This document shows positions 45,414-54,054 of a DNA stretch of 64,000 nucleotides, one piece after another (within the stretch, counting starts at the first letter, position 1; every line of letters begins with the position of its first letter). This DNA comes from Streptomyces sp. MST-110588 (lineage in GTDB: Bacteria; Actinomycetota; Actinomycetes; Streptomycetales; Streptomycetaceae), in assembly GCF_022695595.1 (NCBI RefSeq), contig NZ_CP074380.1, forward strand, positions 3,031,501 through 3,095,500. The letters are read 5' to 3'. The notes beneath the pieces were generated by a model, which had not been told where the DNA came from, made no database searches, and saw only the letters and a list, made by a program, of their open reading frames with translations. Both the position numbers and the translations under genes were made by a program.

Positions 45414-46118
45414 ATGGCACGAGTCCTGCTCGTCGAAGACGACCCCGCCGTGCAGAAAGGTGTCACTCTCGCGCTGAAGCGTCGCGGCCATGAAGTGGAG
45501 GTCGCGGGGAGCGGCGAGACCGGCCTCTTCGCCCTGGAGCGCTTCCGTCCCGACCTGGTGCTGCTCGACCTGATGCTGCCGCAGATGAGCGGCCTGGAGG
45601 TGTGCCGCCGGATCCGGGAGAGCAAACAGGTGCCCGTCATCATCCTCTCCGCACGCGATGACGAGATCGACATGGTCGTCGGCCTGGAAGCGGGTGCCGA
45701 CGACTACATCATCAAACCGGCCAGCGGGGAGATCATCGAAGCCCGGATGAAAGCCGTCCTGCGCCGGGTCGCGCCCGCCCAGGACAGCCGGGCCGCCGCG
45801 CCCGCGACGACGGAGGCGGAGCGCCATGGCGCTCTCACCGTCGACCGCACCACCCTGGTGGTGGCCAAGCACGGCACGGAGCTCGCCCTCGCCCCCTCCG
45901 AGCTCAAGCTGCTGCTGTTCCTCAGCGCCACACCCGGCCAGGTCTACGACCGCCACCAGCTCCTGGAACAGGTCTGGGAGCACTCCTTCTACGGCGACGT
46001 CCGCCTCGTCGACGCCTGTGTGATGCGGCTGCGCGCCAAGATCGAGGACGATCCGCGCAAACCCGTGTACGTGCAGACCGTGCGCGGCTTCGGCTACCGA
46101 TTCGGGCCCCTTCCGTGA
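45414..46118 (+). CDS. OmpR-family response regulator
   Basis: 234 residues from ATG 45414. Receiver: ARVLLVEDDPAVQ, phospho-acceptor Asp about 51 (LVLLDLMLP), Lys in DDYIIKPAS. A winged helix follows (ELALAPSELKLLLFLSATPG and VMRLRAKIEDDPRKPVYVQT, RGFGYRF). The DDYIIKPAS-G-EI is slightly unusual (more often KPF). It overlaps the kinase gene by GTGA; divergent from the SGNH lipoprotein. Confidence 0.94.
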   Translation: MARVLLVEDDPAVQKGVTLALKRRGHEVEVAGSGETGLFALERFRPDLVLLDLMLPQMSGLEVCRRIRESKQVPVIILSARDDEIDMVVGLEAGADDYIIKPASGEIIEARMKAVLRRVAPAQDSRAAAPATTEAERHGALTVDRTTLVVAKHGTELALAPSELKLLLFLSATPGQVYDRHQLLEQVWEHSFYGDVRLVDACVMRLRAKIEDDPRKPVYVQTVRGFGYRFGPLP

Positions 46119-47581
46119 ACTTCAGGCTCCGCGTCCCCAGGGGACTGCGGGTGCGGCTCGTCGTCGCCGTCCTCCTGGCCGTCGCCTTCGGCGCACTGCT
46201 CACCGCGGGCCTCACTTTCCGCCAGGCCCGCTCGTCCACCCTGGAGCGTACCCAGGAGACCGCCGTCGCCGATCTGCGCATGCAGCTCGACTCCCTCGCC
46301 CCCGGAATGACCTTCCCGCCCCGTACCGAGGACCTGCGCGACCTGTCCCGCCAGCTCGACCGGGCCGGGGGCTCCCGGGCCTGGCGCTCGTCCGCCTCGT
46401 ACCGGGGCAGCACACCGGTGCCGGCCTCCCCCGGCGCGCCGCCGGTGCCCGAAGACCTCCGCGAAGCCGTCCAGCGAACGAGCCAGGCGGCATATCAGCG
46501 CTTCGACCGCGACGGCCGCCCCTGGCTGGCCGTCGGTATGCCCGTCGCCTACGCCGCCCACCGCCCCGGGACCGCGGGCAAGCTCTCCGGACTGGCCGTA
46601 TACGCCGCCTTCCCTCTCGACGACGAGCAGGCCGATATCTCTGCCCTGGTCACCGCGGCCCAGGCCGGTGCGGTGCCGGCTCTCGTCCTCGCCCTCGTCC
46701 CCGCCCTGTTCGCGGCCCGCAGCGTCCTGCGCCCGGTGCGACGCCTGCGCGGCGGCGCGGAACGCATCACCGCCGGCGAACTCGGCACCCGCCTCGACGC
46801 CCAGGGCCATGACGAACTCGCCGACCTGACCCGCTCCTTCAACACGATGGCCGAAACCCTGCAGAAGGACGACACCGAACTGCGCCGGATGGAAGCAGGC
46901 GCGCGCCGCTTCGCCGCCGACGTCGCCCATGAACTGCGCACCCCCCTCGCGGCCATGACCGTCGTGACCGAGGTCCTCGACGAGGACGCCGCGGCCGGCG
47001 TCCTGCCCGAGGACACCGCCGACGCCGTCCGGCTGGTCAGCGACGAGATCCGCGCCCTCGCCCGCATGGTCGAGGACCTGATGGAGGTCTCCCGCTTCGA
47101 CGCCAAGGCCGCCCCGCTGCACGCGGAGGAGCTGGACCTGCGCACCCTCGTGGCCAAGACCCTCCAGCTACGCGGCTGGGAGGGCGACGCACGCGTCACC
47201 ACCGATCTCCCGGTCCCGCTTCCGGTACGCGCCGACCCCCGCCGCGTCGACGTCATCCTGGCCAACCTCATCGGCAACGCCCTGCGCCACGGACTCCCGC
47301 CCGTCACCGTCACCGGCCGCACCGCACACGACCAGGTCCTCATCACCGTCACCGACCACGGCCCCGGCATCCCCGAGGACGTCCTCCCGCACGTCTTCGA
47401 ACGCTTCTACAAGGCCGAGACCGCCCGCACCCGCTCGGAAGGCAGCGGCCTGGGACTGGCCATCGCCTATGAGAACGCCCATCTGCACGGCGGCACCCTG
47501 ACCGCGGCCAACGCCCCCGGCGGCGGCGCCGTCTTCACCCTCACCCTGCCCCTCGCCACCGCCCCGCAGGAACCGCGATGA
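46115..47581 (+). CDS. HAMP-type sensor histidine kinase
   Basis: 488 residues. One N-terminal helix (LRVRLVVAVLLAVAFGALLTA in part), an outer sensor of about 160 residues, a second helix (VPALVLALVPALFAARSVL), HAMP, then HisKA with the acceptor His in FAADVAHELRTPLAAM, N-box NLIGNALRHG, DHGPGIP and GSGLGLAI. Second gene of the RR-HK-lipoprotein operon, coupled on both sides (GTGA, ATGA). Confidence 0.94.
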   Translation: MNFRLRVPRGLRVRLVVAVLLAVAFGALLTAGLTFRQARSSTLERTQETAVADLRMQLDSLAPGMTFPPRTEDLRDLSRQLDRAGGSRAWRSSASYRGSTPVPASPGAPPVPEDLREAVQRTSQAAYQRFDRDGRPWLAVGMPVAYAAHRPGTAGKLSGLAVYAAFPLDDEQADISALVTAAQAGAVPALVLALVPALFAARSVLRPVRRLRGGAERITAGELGTRLDAQGHDELADLTRSFNTMAETLQKDDTELRRMEAGARRFAADVAHELRTPLAAMTVVTEVLDEDAAAGVLPEDTADAVRLVSDEIRALARMVEDLMEVSRFDAKAAPLHAEELDLRTLVAKTLQLRGWEGDARVTTDLPVPLPVRADPRRVDVILANLIGNALRHGLPPVTVTGRTAHDQVLITVTDHGPGIPEDVLPHVFERFYKAETARTRSEGSGLGLAIAYENAHLHGGTLTAANAPGGGAVFTLTLPLATAPQEPR

Positions 47582-48156
47582 CACGCCTCCCGGCCCCGCC
47601 CCGGCGCGTCCCCCGCCGCACGGCGACCGCTCTCAGCGCCCTGACCGCCTTCTTCGCCGCCGCTGCCGCCGGATGCGGAATCCCCTCCACCGACGCCGTG
47701 ACCGCCGGTCCTCCGGCCTCCGGCATCCAGCAGCCCGGTGCCGAAACGCCCTCCGTACTTCTCTACTTCGCCGGCCCCAACGGCATCCGCGCCGTCTCAC
47801 GCCCCGTGGACCGGCCCCCAAGTCCCCAGCAGGCCCTCGAACTCCTCCTGAAGGGCCCCTCCCCCGCCGAACGCGGACGCGGCCTGACCAGCCAGGTACC
47901 GCCGATGGGCGGCCGACTCACCGCCACCACGGCCGACGGAGCCGTCGACCTCCTCGTCCCCGTGACCATCGCCAGCGGCGCGCTCGACGTCACCGCGGTC
48001 AGCCAGCTCGCCTGCACCGCCGCCCACGCCGACGTACCCGGTGGCAAGCCCCCCACACAGGTCGACATCCGCATCCACGAGAACAATCTCCGCTCCCCGA
48101 AACCGTGGACGGTGCGCTGCGGCCCCAACGGCAACGTCACACTGGCGCCCACCTGA
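47578..48156 (+). CDS. GerMN-domain lipoprotein
   Basis: 192 residues, ATG 47578 overlapping the kinase stop. A signal peptide with lipobox FFAAAAAGC (Cys about 33), then a GerMN-like domain: VLLYFAGPNGIRAVSRPV and QQALELLLKGPSPAERGRGL, LTATTADGAVDLLVP. The same RR-HK-GerMN lipoprotein order recalls MtrAB-LpqB and CseBC systems, in which a lipoprotein tunes the kinase. Here the lipoprotein is short and lacks the beta-propeller of LpqB. It probably modulates the kinase sensor outside the membrane. Confidence 0.87.
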   Translation: MTRLPAPPRRVPRRTATALSALTAFFAAAAAGCGIPSTDAVTAGPPASGIQQPGAETPSVLLYFAGPNGIRAVSRPVDRPPSPQQALELLLKGPSPAERGRGLTSQVPPMGGRLTATTADGAVDLLVPVTIASGALDVTAVSQLACTAAHADVPGGKPPTQVDIRIHENNLRSPKPWTVRCGPNGNVTLAPT

Positions 48157-48182
48157 CGGCCTGGCCGACGGGCGCCAGTGTG
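48138..48182. terminator. bidirectional terminator between convergent genes
   Basis: CACACTGGCGCCC (48138-48150) and its perfect complement (48170-48182), 13 bp with a 19-base loop. The left arm lies in the last codons of the GerMN gene; the right arm is 24 bases before the convergent ATPase gene stop. Confidence 0.8.
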
Positions 48183-48206
48183 GCGCCTTCAGCGCCGGCG
48201 AGAGAA

Positions 48207-48635
48207 CTAGGAGGCGGAATCGTCGAGTGCGAACCACACTCGCTTTTGGAGATCGCACGGACCGACGGCCCAGTTCACGCCCCACCCTGAGGAGAGCGCT
48301 TCCACAAGGCTCAGGCCACGGCCGTGCTCGGCCGCGTCAGGTGCGTCCCGTGCGTACAGCCGTTCACGCGGCGCGTCGTCCCAGACCGCAACGTGGATCC
48401 GGGTCGGCTCCACCGTCACATCCATGTGGACAACGGGAGTGGTTGTGTGTTGGTGGGCGTTGGTCACCAGCTCACTCACCAACAGCTTCGCCGTGTCGGC
48501 GACGTCATGGTGACCGGTGTTACGGAGGAGGCAAACCACTAGGTCACGGGCGCATTTGGGAGCTATGTCCGTACTCGGGACACTGATCCGAAACTTCTGA
48601 AGTACGGGCAAGGGCTTCGGTGGTGCGGGGGTCAC
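48207..48635 (-). CDS. RsbW/SpoIIAB-like ATP-binding protein
   Basis: 142 residues from GTG or ATG at 48635. A lone HATPase domain: N-box LVSELVTNAHQHT, G-motif AVWDDAPRE, and HGRGLSLVEALSSGWGV. These small Streptomyces proteins are related to anti-sigma kinases and often sit next to HTH/DUF397 pairs, as here (divergent from 48878). Sigma-factor binding is not shown. Confidence 0.88.
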   Translation of the reverse strand: MTPAPPKPLPVLQKFRISVPSTDIAPKCARDLVVCLLRNTGHHDVADTAKLLVSELVTNAHQHTTTPVVHMDVTVEPTRIHVAVWDDAPRERLYARDAPDAAEHGRGLSLVEALSSGWGVNWAVGPCDLQKRVWFALDDSAS

Positions 48636-48877
48636 AACTGCCTCCCAACGCAGTTCGTGCGCGCTGCGAACCTACCGTGGCACTGGCCGCGCGCACGGTC
48701 GAACTGCCGTGCGTGCGGCTGCACTTCGGGATTACGGAGTGCTGCGCGGTACTGATAGGCACCATAGAGGAAGTGGGGAAACGTTTGCTACCTGTTCCGT
48801 AAAAAGCGTGTCCCTGGTAGACCTGTGAGGCGCCCCGGCGGGAGACTGGGCACACACTCACCCAGCAGGAGGAACGA
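48636..48877. promoter_or_regulatory. divergent promoter region of the ATPase and HTH genes
   Basis: AT-richer than the surroundings. TTCCGT-N17-TAGACC (near 48798-48826) could drive the HTH gene, whose ATG is preceded by AGGAGGAACG. Confidence 0.45.
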
Positions 48878-49729
48878 ATGCCGCCTCGCGCCGCTCCAAC
48901 CGCGCGACAACAACGGCTCGGCGCCGAGCTGCGCAAGATGCGGGAGCACGCCGGGCTGAACGTCGGGGAGGCCGGGCAGGAACTCGGCGCCGATCGCACG
49001 CGGATCAGCAACATCGAGGCGGGGCGGGTGGGCGTCAGCGCGGAGCGAGTCCGGGCCCTGGCCGCTATCTACTCGTGTGATGACGCGGCGTACGTTGACG
49101 CTCTGGCAGCCATGGCAGTTGAGCGCGGCACCGGATGGTGGGCGGAGTACCGAGGGGTACTGTCCACGTCAGCCCTGGACATTGCCGAGCTGGAGCACCA
49201 CGCCCGCAGCCTCACCGTGGTTCAGGTCGTGTTCATCCCTGGCCTGCTCCAGACCGAGGAGTACGCGCGAGCCCTGTTTTCACGGGCCGTCCCTGAGCTG
49301 AGCGCGACCGAGATTGCCCGACGAGTCTCTTACCGAATGCGCCGGAAATGCGTCATGGAGCGCAAAGAGCCGACAGACTGCACCTTCATAATCCACGAGT
49401 GCGCACTCAGGATGCTACATGCGGACCAAGAAGGCCAGAAACGACAGCTCCAACGACTTCTCGACGTTAGCGAGCAAGACGGGGTAACCCTGCGGGTCAT
49501 CCCGTTTTCAGCAGGAGGCTTCCCGGGCGCACACAGCTCGATGACTTACGCGACGGGCCCAGTACGGAAACTGGATACAGTCTCATTGGACACGCCGCAC
49601 GGCTCCATGATGCTGGACGCCGAGACCCACCTCGAAAATTACCGACGCATCACACAGCGCATCATGAAAGTCGCCAGCGACCCGAGAGCGTCGCAGGACT
49701 TCATTCGAGCAATCGCTAAACAACTGTGA
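48878..49729 (+). CDS. Scr1-family HTH regulator (DUF5753)
   Basis: 283 residues from ATG 48878 with a strong AGGAGG. N-terminal helix-turn-helix (LRKMREHAGLNVGEAGQELG, ADRTRISNIEAGRVGVS), then the DUF5753 domain: VQVVFIPGLLQTEEYARALF is its hallmark, with GGFPGAHSSMTYA near the end. Third-position GC is lower than in neighbouring genes. Together with the DUF397 gene nine bases downstream it forms the WhiJ/Scr1-type pair, whose members control development and antibiotic production. Confidence 0.92.
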   Translation: MPPRAAPTARQQRLGAELRKMREHAGLNVGEAGQELGADRTRISNIEAGRVGVSAERVRALAAIYSCDDAAYVDALAAMAVERGTGWWAEYRGVLSTSALDIAELEHHARSLTVVQVVFIPGLLQTEEYARALFSRAVPELSATEIARRVSYRMRRKCVMERKEPTDCTFIIHECALRMLHADQEGQKRQLQRLLDVSEQDGVTLRVIPFSAGGFPGAHSSMTYATGPVRKLDTVSLDTPHGSMMLDAETHLENYRRITQRIMKVASDPRASQDFIRAIAKQL

Positions 49730-49738
49730 GGACCCGGA

Positions 49739-49933
49739 ATGAGTAGCGTCAACTGGCAAAAGTCATCGTTCTCCAGCGAACGGGACGAGTGCATAGAAAT
49801 TGGACTCCTCGATGGCGCACTCGCCATACGCGAGAGCGATGATCCGAACGTGATCCTCACGACCGCGTCCGCCCCCCTGCGCGCCCTGCTCGCCAGCACA
49901 CAGGCCGGAAAATTCGATCTGCCGATCGAATAG
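49739..49933 (+). CDS. DUF397 protein
   Basis: 64 residues, ATG 49739, with a GAGG nearby. Starts VNWQKSSFSSERDECIEIGL, the classic DUF397 pattern (W-x-KSS-S--x-CVEV), and ends ASTQAGKFDLPIE. In WhiJ-type systems it binds the partner HTH and relieves DNA binding. Last gene of the pair, followed by a terminator. Confidence 0.92.
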   Translation: MSSVNWQKSSFSSERDECIEIGLLDGALAIRESDDPNVILTTASAPLRALLASTQAGKFDLPIE

Positions 49934-49957
49934 CTCACCCTCTAGAGCGTTCAGCAG

Positions 49958-49980
49958 CCCCTCGCGGCACTCGCGAGGGG
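49958..49980 (+). terminator. intrinsic terminator after the DUF397 gene
   Basis: CCCCTCGCG at 49958-49966, loop GCACT, complement at 49972-49980. A perfect nine-bp stem 25 bases past the stop; a TTTT tract follows later, not directly. Confidence 0.75.
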
Positions 49981-50020
49981 GCATTCCCGTAACCACTTTT
50001 ATTCGGTTTCCGGAACACGC

Positions 50021-50049
50021 TTGCAACGCTTCAGTTGCCGCGCTACGTT
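50021..50049 (+). promoter_or_regulatory. promoter of the peptide-methyltransferase unit
   Basis: TTGCAA (50021-50026), 17-bp spacer, TACGTT (50044-50049). Start predicted near 50056, giving a leader of about 150 bases before the small peptide gene. This leader includes a Pyr-rich stretch and a G-rich stretch (50148-50180) that could pair. Confidence 0.6.
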
Positions 50050-50205
50050 CTCCGTGCGTCGCCGTTCCGAAACCGCATCCCGCAGATGCACGGTTCGGCG
50101 CGTGTCTCTCACTGCCGCATGGCATGAGGGTTCCGTGAAGGCCCCTTCCCTTTTTATCCCTACCAGGTTGGGGGGAGGGACTCCACCGGCACGGAGGTAC
50201 GTCAC

Positions 50206-50268
50206 ATGAGTGGTGGCAACGGAAACGACGACAACGGCTCGGACGAGGGCACCGGCGACCCGAAATAG
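50206..50268 (+). CDS. 20-residue Asn/Asp/Gly-rich peptide, candidate RiPP-like substrate
   Basis: ATG 50206 to TAG 50268, encoding MSGGNGNDDNGSDEGTGDPK. A perfect GGAGG lies eight bases before the ATG. The stop is six bases before the methyltransferase ATG, so the two are co-transcribed and probably coupled. The peptide has two Asn-Gly sites and five Asp, without Cys, and is unlike recognised graspetide or lanthipeptide precursors. Being a methyltransferase substrate is inference; a simple translation-coupling leader is the alternative. Confidence 0.6.
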   Translation: MSGGNGNDDNGSDEGTGDPK

Positions 50269-50274
50269 ACGCCC

Positions 50275-51483
50275 ATGATCCCGCACCTGGAGCCTTACAA
50301 GCAACGTTGCACCGAGGAACTCGCCAGGTGCGGCGCCTTTCCTAGTGGCTGGTTACGCCTCGCCTTTTCGATCGTCCCTCGTGAAGTTTTCACTCCCGAT
50401 CAGGTGTGGTGGCCCGAGGTGGGGGACGACGGGCTGTGCCCCGTCCTCGACCTCAGCGAGGACCCAGACGCGTGGGCGCGCGCCGTGTACGACGCGCGGC
50501 ACCCTCTCATCACGCAGATGGACGGCAGTCTCACCCCTGCGTCCGGTCCCGCTGCCGGCCGGTTCAGCTCCTCCATATCGGCCCCGGCCGTCGTTCTCGG
50601 CATGCTGGGACACCTCGCCCTCGACGGCACACACAGGGTGCTGGAGGTAGGCACGGGATCGGGGTACAACGCCGCGCTGTTGTGCGAGCTCGTCGGGTCC
50701 GACCTTGTCGACACCGTCGAGATCGACGGCGCTCTCGCGGCTCGTGCCCGTGTTGCCCTGCGGGCGATCGGCTACCACCCGCAGGTTCACCATGACGACG
50801 GCGCGCACCTCCCCCCGCAGGCCGGGCCGTACGACCGCATCATCGCCACGGCTTCCACCACGCACGTGCCGTACTCATGGGTGGAACGACTCGACGACGG
50901 GGGCGCGATCCTCGTCCCACGCCACACGACCACGGGCCCGGACGGGCTGCTGTTTCTGCGGGACACCAGGCACGGCACGGTGTCAGGTCACTTCGTCGAT
51001 CTGGTTGATTTCATGCCCCTGCGAGGGCAAGAGCCGGTCACTGACGCTGTGGCTGCCCTGCGTACGTCGACATGGGGCGAGGCGAAGACGACCACGATCG
51101 AGGCTGACCTCGACCTCAGCCTCGACATTGGCCTCGGCCGCGACCGCGACCTCGGCAACGATCGCGAGCACGCCGGTCTGTTCGCCGTGTCCATGCGCCG
51201 CCCGGACCTCCGGGCGAGCAGGAACGACGACGGGACATGGTGGCTCTCGTCGCCAGACGTCTCATCATGGGCCGCCGCCCGGCAGCGAGCGGATGGCACG
51301 TACCGAGTGAAGGCGTACGGACCGCGTGACCTGGTGGCCGACCTCGCCGACGCCGCCGCATGGTGGCGCGGTGCCGGCCGGCCGGAGGTCACCCGGTTCG
51401 GCGTCACGGTCGACCGCTGCGGCGAAACCGTGTGGCTCGACACCCCCGACAACCCCGTCAGTGCCGTCACCACGCTCAAATGA
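50275..51483 (+). CDS. PIMT-like O-methyltransferase (TgmC-like), TTA codon
   Basis: 402 residues from ATG 50275. An N-terminal PIMT-like region (FSIVPREVFTPDQVWWPEVG), the SAM site HRVLEVGTGSGYNAALLCEL, VDTVEIDGALAARARVALRA, and GPYDRIIATASTTHVPYSWV; then a C-terminal extension of about 170 residues that typical 210-residue PIMTs lack. The length and layout match methyltransferases of ATP-grasp peptide (graspetide) maturation systems, but no ATP-grasp ligase is present. Leu27 is TTA (50353-50355), so expression should depend on the bldA tRNA. Substrate, possibly the upstream peptide, is untested. Confidence 0.85.
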   Translation: MIPHLEPYKQRCTEELARCGAFPSGWLRLAFSIVPREVFTPDQVWWPEVGDDGLCPVLDLSEDPDAWARAVYDARHPLITQMDGSLTPASGPAAGRFSSSISAPAVVLGMLGHLALDGTHRVLEVGTGSGYNAALLCELVGSDLVDTVEIDGALAARARVALRAIGYHPQVHHDDGAHLPPQAGPYDRIIATASTTHVPYSWVERLDDGGAILVPRHTTTGPDGLLFLRDTRHGTVSGHFVDLVDFMPLRGQEPVTDAVAALRTSTWGEAKTTTIEADLDLSLDIGLGRDRDLGNDREHAGLFAVSMRRPDLRASRNDDGTWWLSSPDVSSWAAARQRADGTYRVKAYGPRDLVADLADAAAWWRGAGRPEVTRFGVTVDRCGETVWLDTPDNPVSAVTTLK

Positions 51484-51505
51484 CCCTGACCTGCCCCGGA
51501 GCAGT

Positions 51506-52153
51506 TCAGGGCCTGTTCAGGTAGGTGAGGACGGCGAGGACGCGGCGGTTGCTGTTGTCGTCGTCGGTGATGCCGAGTTTGTTGAACATGGAGGTGGTGT
51601 ATTTGCTGATGGCGCTCTCGCTGAGGAAGAGGCGTCGGCCGATGGCCTGATTGGACAGTCCCTCGGCCATGAGGCCGAGCACGGAGTGCTCGCGTTCGGT
51701 GAGCCCTTCCAGTCGGCGGTTGGAGGGCCCGCTGGAGAGCAGCTTGGCGATGACGGCCGGATCCATGGCGGTACCGCCGTCGGCGACGCGTTCCAGAGCG
51801 CCGATGAACTGATCGGCCTCGAACACGCTCTCCTTGAGGAGGTAGCCGATGCCCCCGGCGCCGTCGGCCAGGAGTTCGCGAGCGTACAACTGCTCGACGT
51901 GCTGGGACAGGATCAGCACCGGCAGTCCGGGCAGTTCCCTGCGGGCGGCCAGGGCTGCCCGCAGGCCCTCGTCCGACTGGGTCGGCGGCATGCGGACGTC
52001 GACGACGGCGGTGTCCGGCCGCCATTTCAGCAGCGCGTCGAGCGTCTCGGGCCCGGTGGCCGCCGTCGCCACCACCTGGTGTCCGTACGCCTCGATGAGG
52101 CGGACCATCCCCTCACGAAGGAGGTAGAGGTCTTCGGCTACAACGATTCGCAT
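51506..52153 (-). CDS. NarL-family response regulator (DesR-like)
   Basis: 215 residues from ATG 52153. Receiver with Asp in TAVVDVRMPP, Lys in GYLLKESVF; LuxR helix-turn-helix LTEREHSVLGLMAEG, QAIGRRLFLSESAISKYTTS. It overlaps the kinase by 16 bp, with a GGAG inside the kinase gene as its site. Cytoplasmic; targets unknown, possibly the small membrane gene at 53557. Confidence 0.93.
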   Translation of the reverse strand: MRIVVAEDLYLLREGMVRLIEAYGHQVVATAATGPETLDALLKWRPDTAVVDVRMPPTQSDEGLRAALAARRELPGLPVLILSQHVEQLYARELLADGAGGIGYLLKESVFEADQFIGALERVADGGTAMDPAVIAKLLSSGPSNRRLEGLTEREHSVLGLMAEGLSNQAIGRRLFLSESAISKYTTSMFNKLGITDDDNSNRRVLAVLTYLNRP

Positions 52154-53397
52154 GGCACCATCATCTCCACGCGGGTCGGACCGCCTGCCGGACTGGTGAT
52201 CTCCACCGTGCCGTCGAAGACCGCCAGGCGGCGGCACAGGCCCTCAAGCCCACCGCCGGCCCGCAGGCCGGCCCCGCCCCGGCCGTCGTCCTCGACCTCC
52301 ACCACGATGCCGGTGTCGTCCCGGGCGATGGAGATCCGCGCCCGGGTGGCGTGGGCGTGCTTGACCGCGTTGGTCAGCAGCTCGGCGATGCCGAAGTACA
52401 CGGCGGACTCGATCGGCGGGTCCAGGTGTAGCTGTGCGTCGGCGCTGACGGTCGCTTCGAGCGGGCTGTCCAGGGCGAGAGCGCGTACGGCGTCGATGAG
52501 CCCGCGCTCGCTGAGCACCGGCGGGTTGATGCCCTGGACCAGTTCGCGCAGCTCGGTCAGTGACGTGGCGGCGCCGCTCCGCGCTTCCCGCATCAGCGTC
52601 CTGGCCCGGTCAGGGTCGGTTTCCATCAGTTTCTCGGCGGTCGCCAAAGAGAGCCCGAGGGCGACCAGGCGGGCCTGCGCCCCGTCGTGCAGGTCCCGTT
52701 CGATCCGGCGGATCTCGGCGGCCTGTGCGACCGTGGTGTCCGCGCGCTGGGCCGTCAGCTCCTCCACCCGGTCCGCCAGCGCCATCGTGGCCGACGGACC
52801 CAGGAAACGGACAGCCACCGGCTCGGCGCACCGCCAGGCGTACGGGGCGGTGGCGATCGCCACCGCCAGGCCGAACACCCCGGCGAGGCGCAGCGGCAGC
52901 GCCGGCTGGGCCAGTCCCAAGACCGCCACCGCGACCCCGGCCGGCGGAACGGAGGCAGCCACACCCGCGGTGAGCGGGGCGATCACCGTGAACCGCAGGT
53001 CGCGCCAGTTGGCGGGGTCACGCCACCGGACCCGCCATCTTTGGTCCAGCAGGGCGTCCCGGCGGGTGCGCTCGTAGGAGAAGCCGTTCCACCAGTACCC
53101 GGTGGACATCCGCGTCACCGGTCCGGCCTTCCGGTACCCGGCGGGAACGACGGTGGCGGTCCACCGTACGACCAGGAGGCGGAACATCCGGCAGACCGGG
53201 CGGGACAGGGCGAGCGTGCCCACGCACACCAGTACGAACGGTGCCACCCACGACCACGGGTTACCCGGTCCCCACCGGATCCCCAGCGCCACGGCCGCGG
53301 CCCACACGGCCGGGACCAGCATGGTGACGACCACCACGATGCACGCCCGTAGAAACCCCACGCCGGCGCGCGCCGGCCAGGAACTCACCCGTCCCAC
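52138..53397 (-). CDS. DesK-type sensor histidine kinase
   Basis: 419 residues from GTG 53397, chosen because GGAGGAAG precedes it by seven bases. Two helix pairs (residues 15-70, 140-200), HisKA_3 with acceptor His in IRRIERDLHDGAQARLVALG, and the ATPase N-box ELLTNAVKHAHA with VEVEDDGRGGA. Same transcription unit as the regulator at 51506. Confidence 0.93.
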   Translation of the reverse strand: MGRVSSWPARAGVGFLRACIVVVVTMLVPAVWAAAVALGIRWGPGNPWSWVAPFVLVCVGTLALSRPVCRMFRLLVVRWTATVVPAGYRKAGPVTRMSTGYWWNGFSYERTRRDALLDQRWRVRWRDPANWRDLRFTVIAPLTAGVAASVPPAGVAVAVLGLAQPALPLRLAGVFGLAVAIATAPYAWRCAEPVAVRFLGPSATMALADRVEELTAQRADTTVAQAAEIRRIERDLHDGAQARLVALGLSLATAEKLMETDPDRARTLMREARSGAATSLTELRELVQGINPPVLSERGLIDAVRALALDSPLEATVSADAQLHLDPPIESAVYFGIAELLTNAVKHAHATRARISIARDDTGIVVEVEDDGRGGAGLRAGGGLEGLCRRLAVFDGTVEITSPAGGPTRVEMMVPCESL

Positions 53398-53556
53398 GGC
53401 TCTTCCTCCGCTCCTCCGCCTACCGTTCGGTGCTCCCACTGTGCACCGCGCGGAGCCCGCTGCCGCCCTGGTCAGCCGGGGAGTGGGGCTACCCCCACCC
53501 ACCCGTGGGCCCAGACGGATACCGCGCCGGCCGGGCGCTTCCTAGCGTCGGTGAGC

Positions 53557-53997
53557 ATGGAAACCAACCAGCACACCGCGACCGGTACGGCACTCCTGGA
53601 CACCCCCCGCACCCGAGAGGCTTTCGACGCGGCGAAGACCAGCATCAAGATTTACGGCGCGCTCAGCGCCGTCGCCCTCCTGACGGTGATCGCGGTGGCG
53701 GTCGGCGGACACATGGTGAACACGTTCATGTGGGTCCGGGCAGTCCTGCTGCCGGTGGTCGCCGTGCTGATCCACCGGGTGACCGTCTCCGCTTCCCGGG
53801 GTTCCCGACGGGCCTTCGAGCGCCTGAGCGCCCTTGCCGTCATCATGCCGATCGCCATCATCGGCGTCGATCTGATCCCGGGTGTCTGCCCGCCGTGGTA
53901 CGCCGTGATGCAGGTCGTCTGCATGCTGCCCGTCATCCGGACCGCGTTCCTCACCCGTGGCTCCGCGCTGCGCGCCGCCTTTCCCAAGTCGGGCTGA
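53557..53997 (+). CDS. small membrane protein, hypothetical
   Basis: 146 residues from ATG 53557 (GTG 53551 two codons earlier). Four hydrophobic segments: IYGALSAVALLTVIAVAVGG, AVLLPVVAVLIHRVTV, ALAVIMPIAIIGVDLIPGVC and YAVMQVVCMLPVIRTAFLT. Divergent from the DesK-type pair, as substrates and exporters of such systems often are. No family recognised. Confidence 0.75.
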   Translation: METNQHTATGTALLDTPRTREAFDAAKTSIKIYGALSAVALLTVIAVAVGGHMVNTFMWVRAVLLPVVAVLIHRVTVSASRGSRRAFERLSALAVIMPIAIIGVDLIPGVCPPWYAVMQVVCMLPVIRTAFLTRGSALRAAFPKSG

Positions 53998-54054
53998 CCC
54001 ACGCCACGTCACGACCTCCTGAGCGATCTCGTGGGCGCTCCGGTGGGTGACCCG

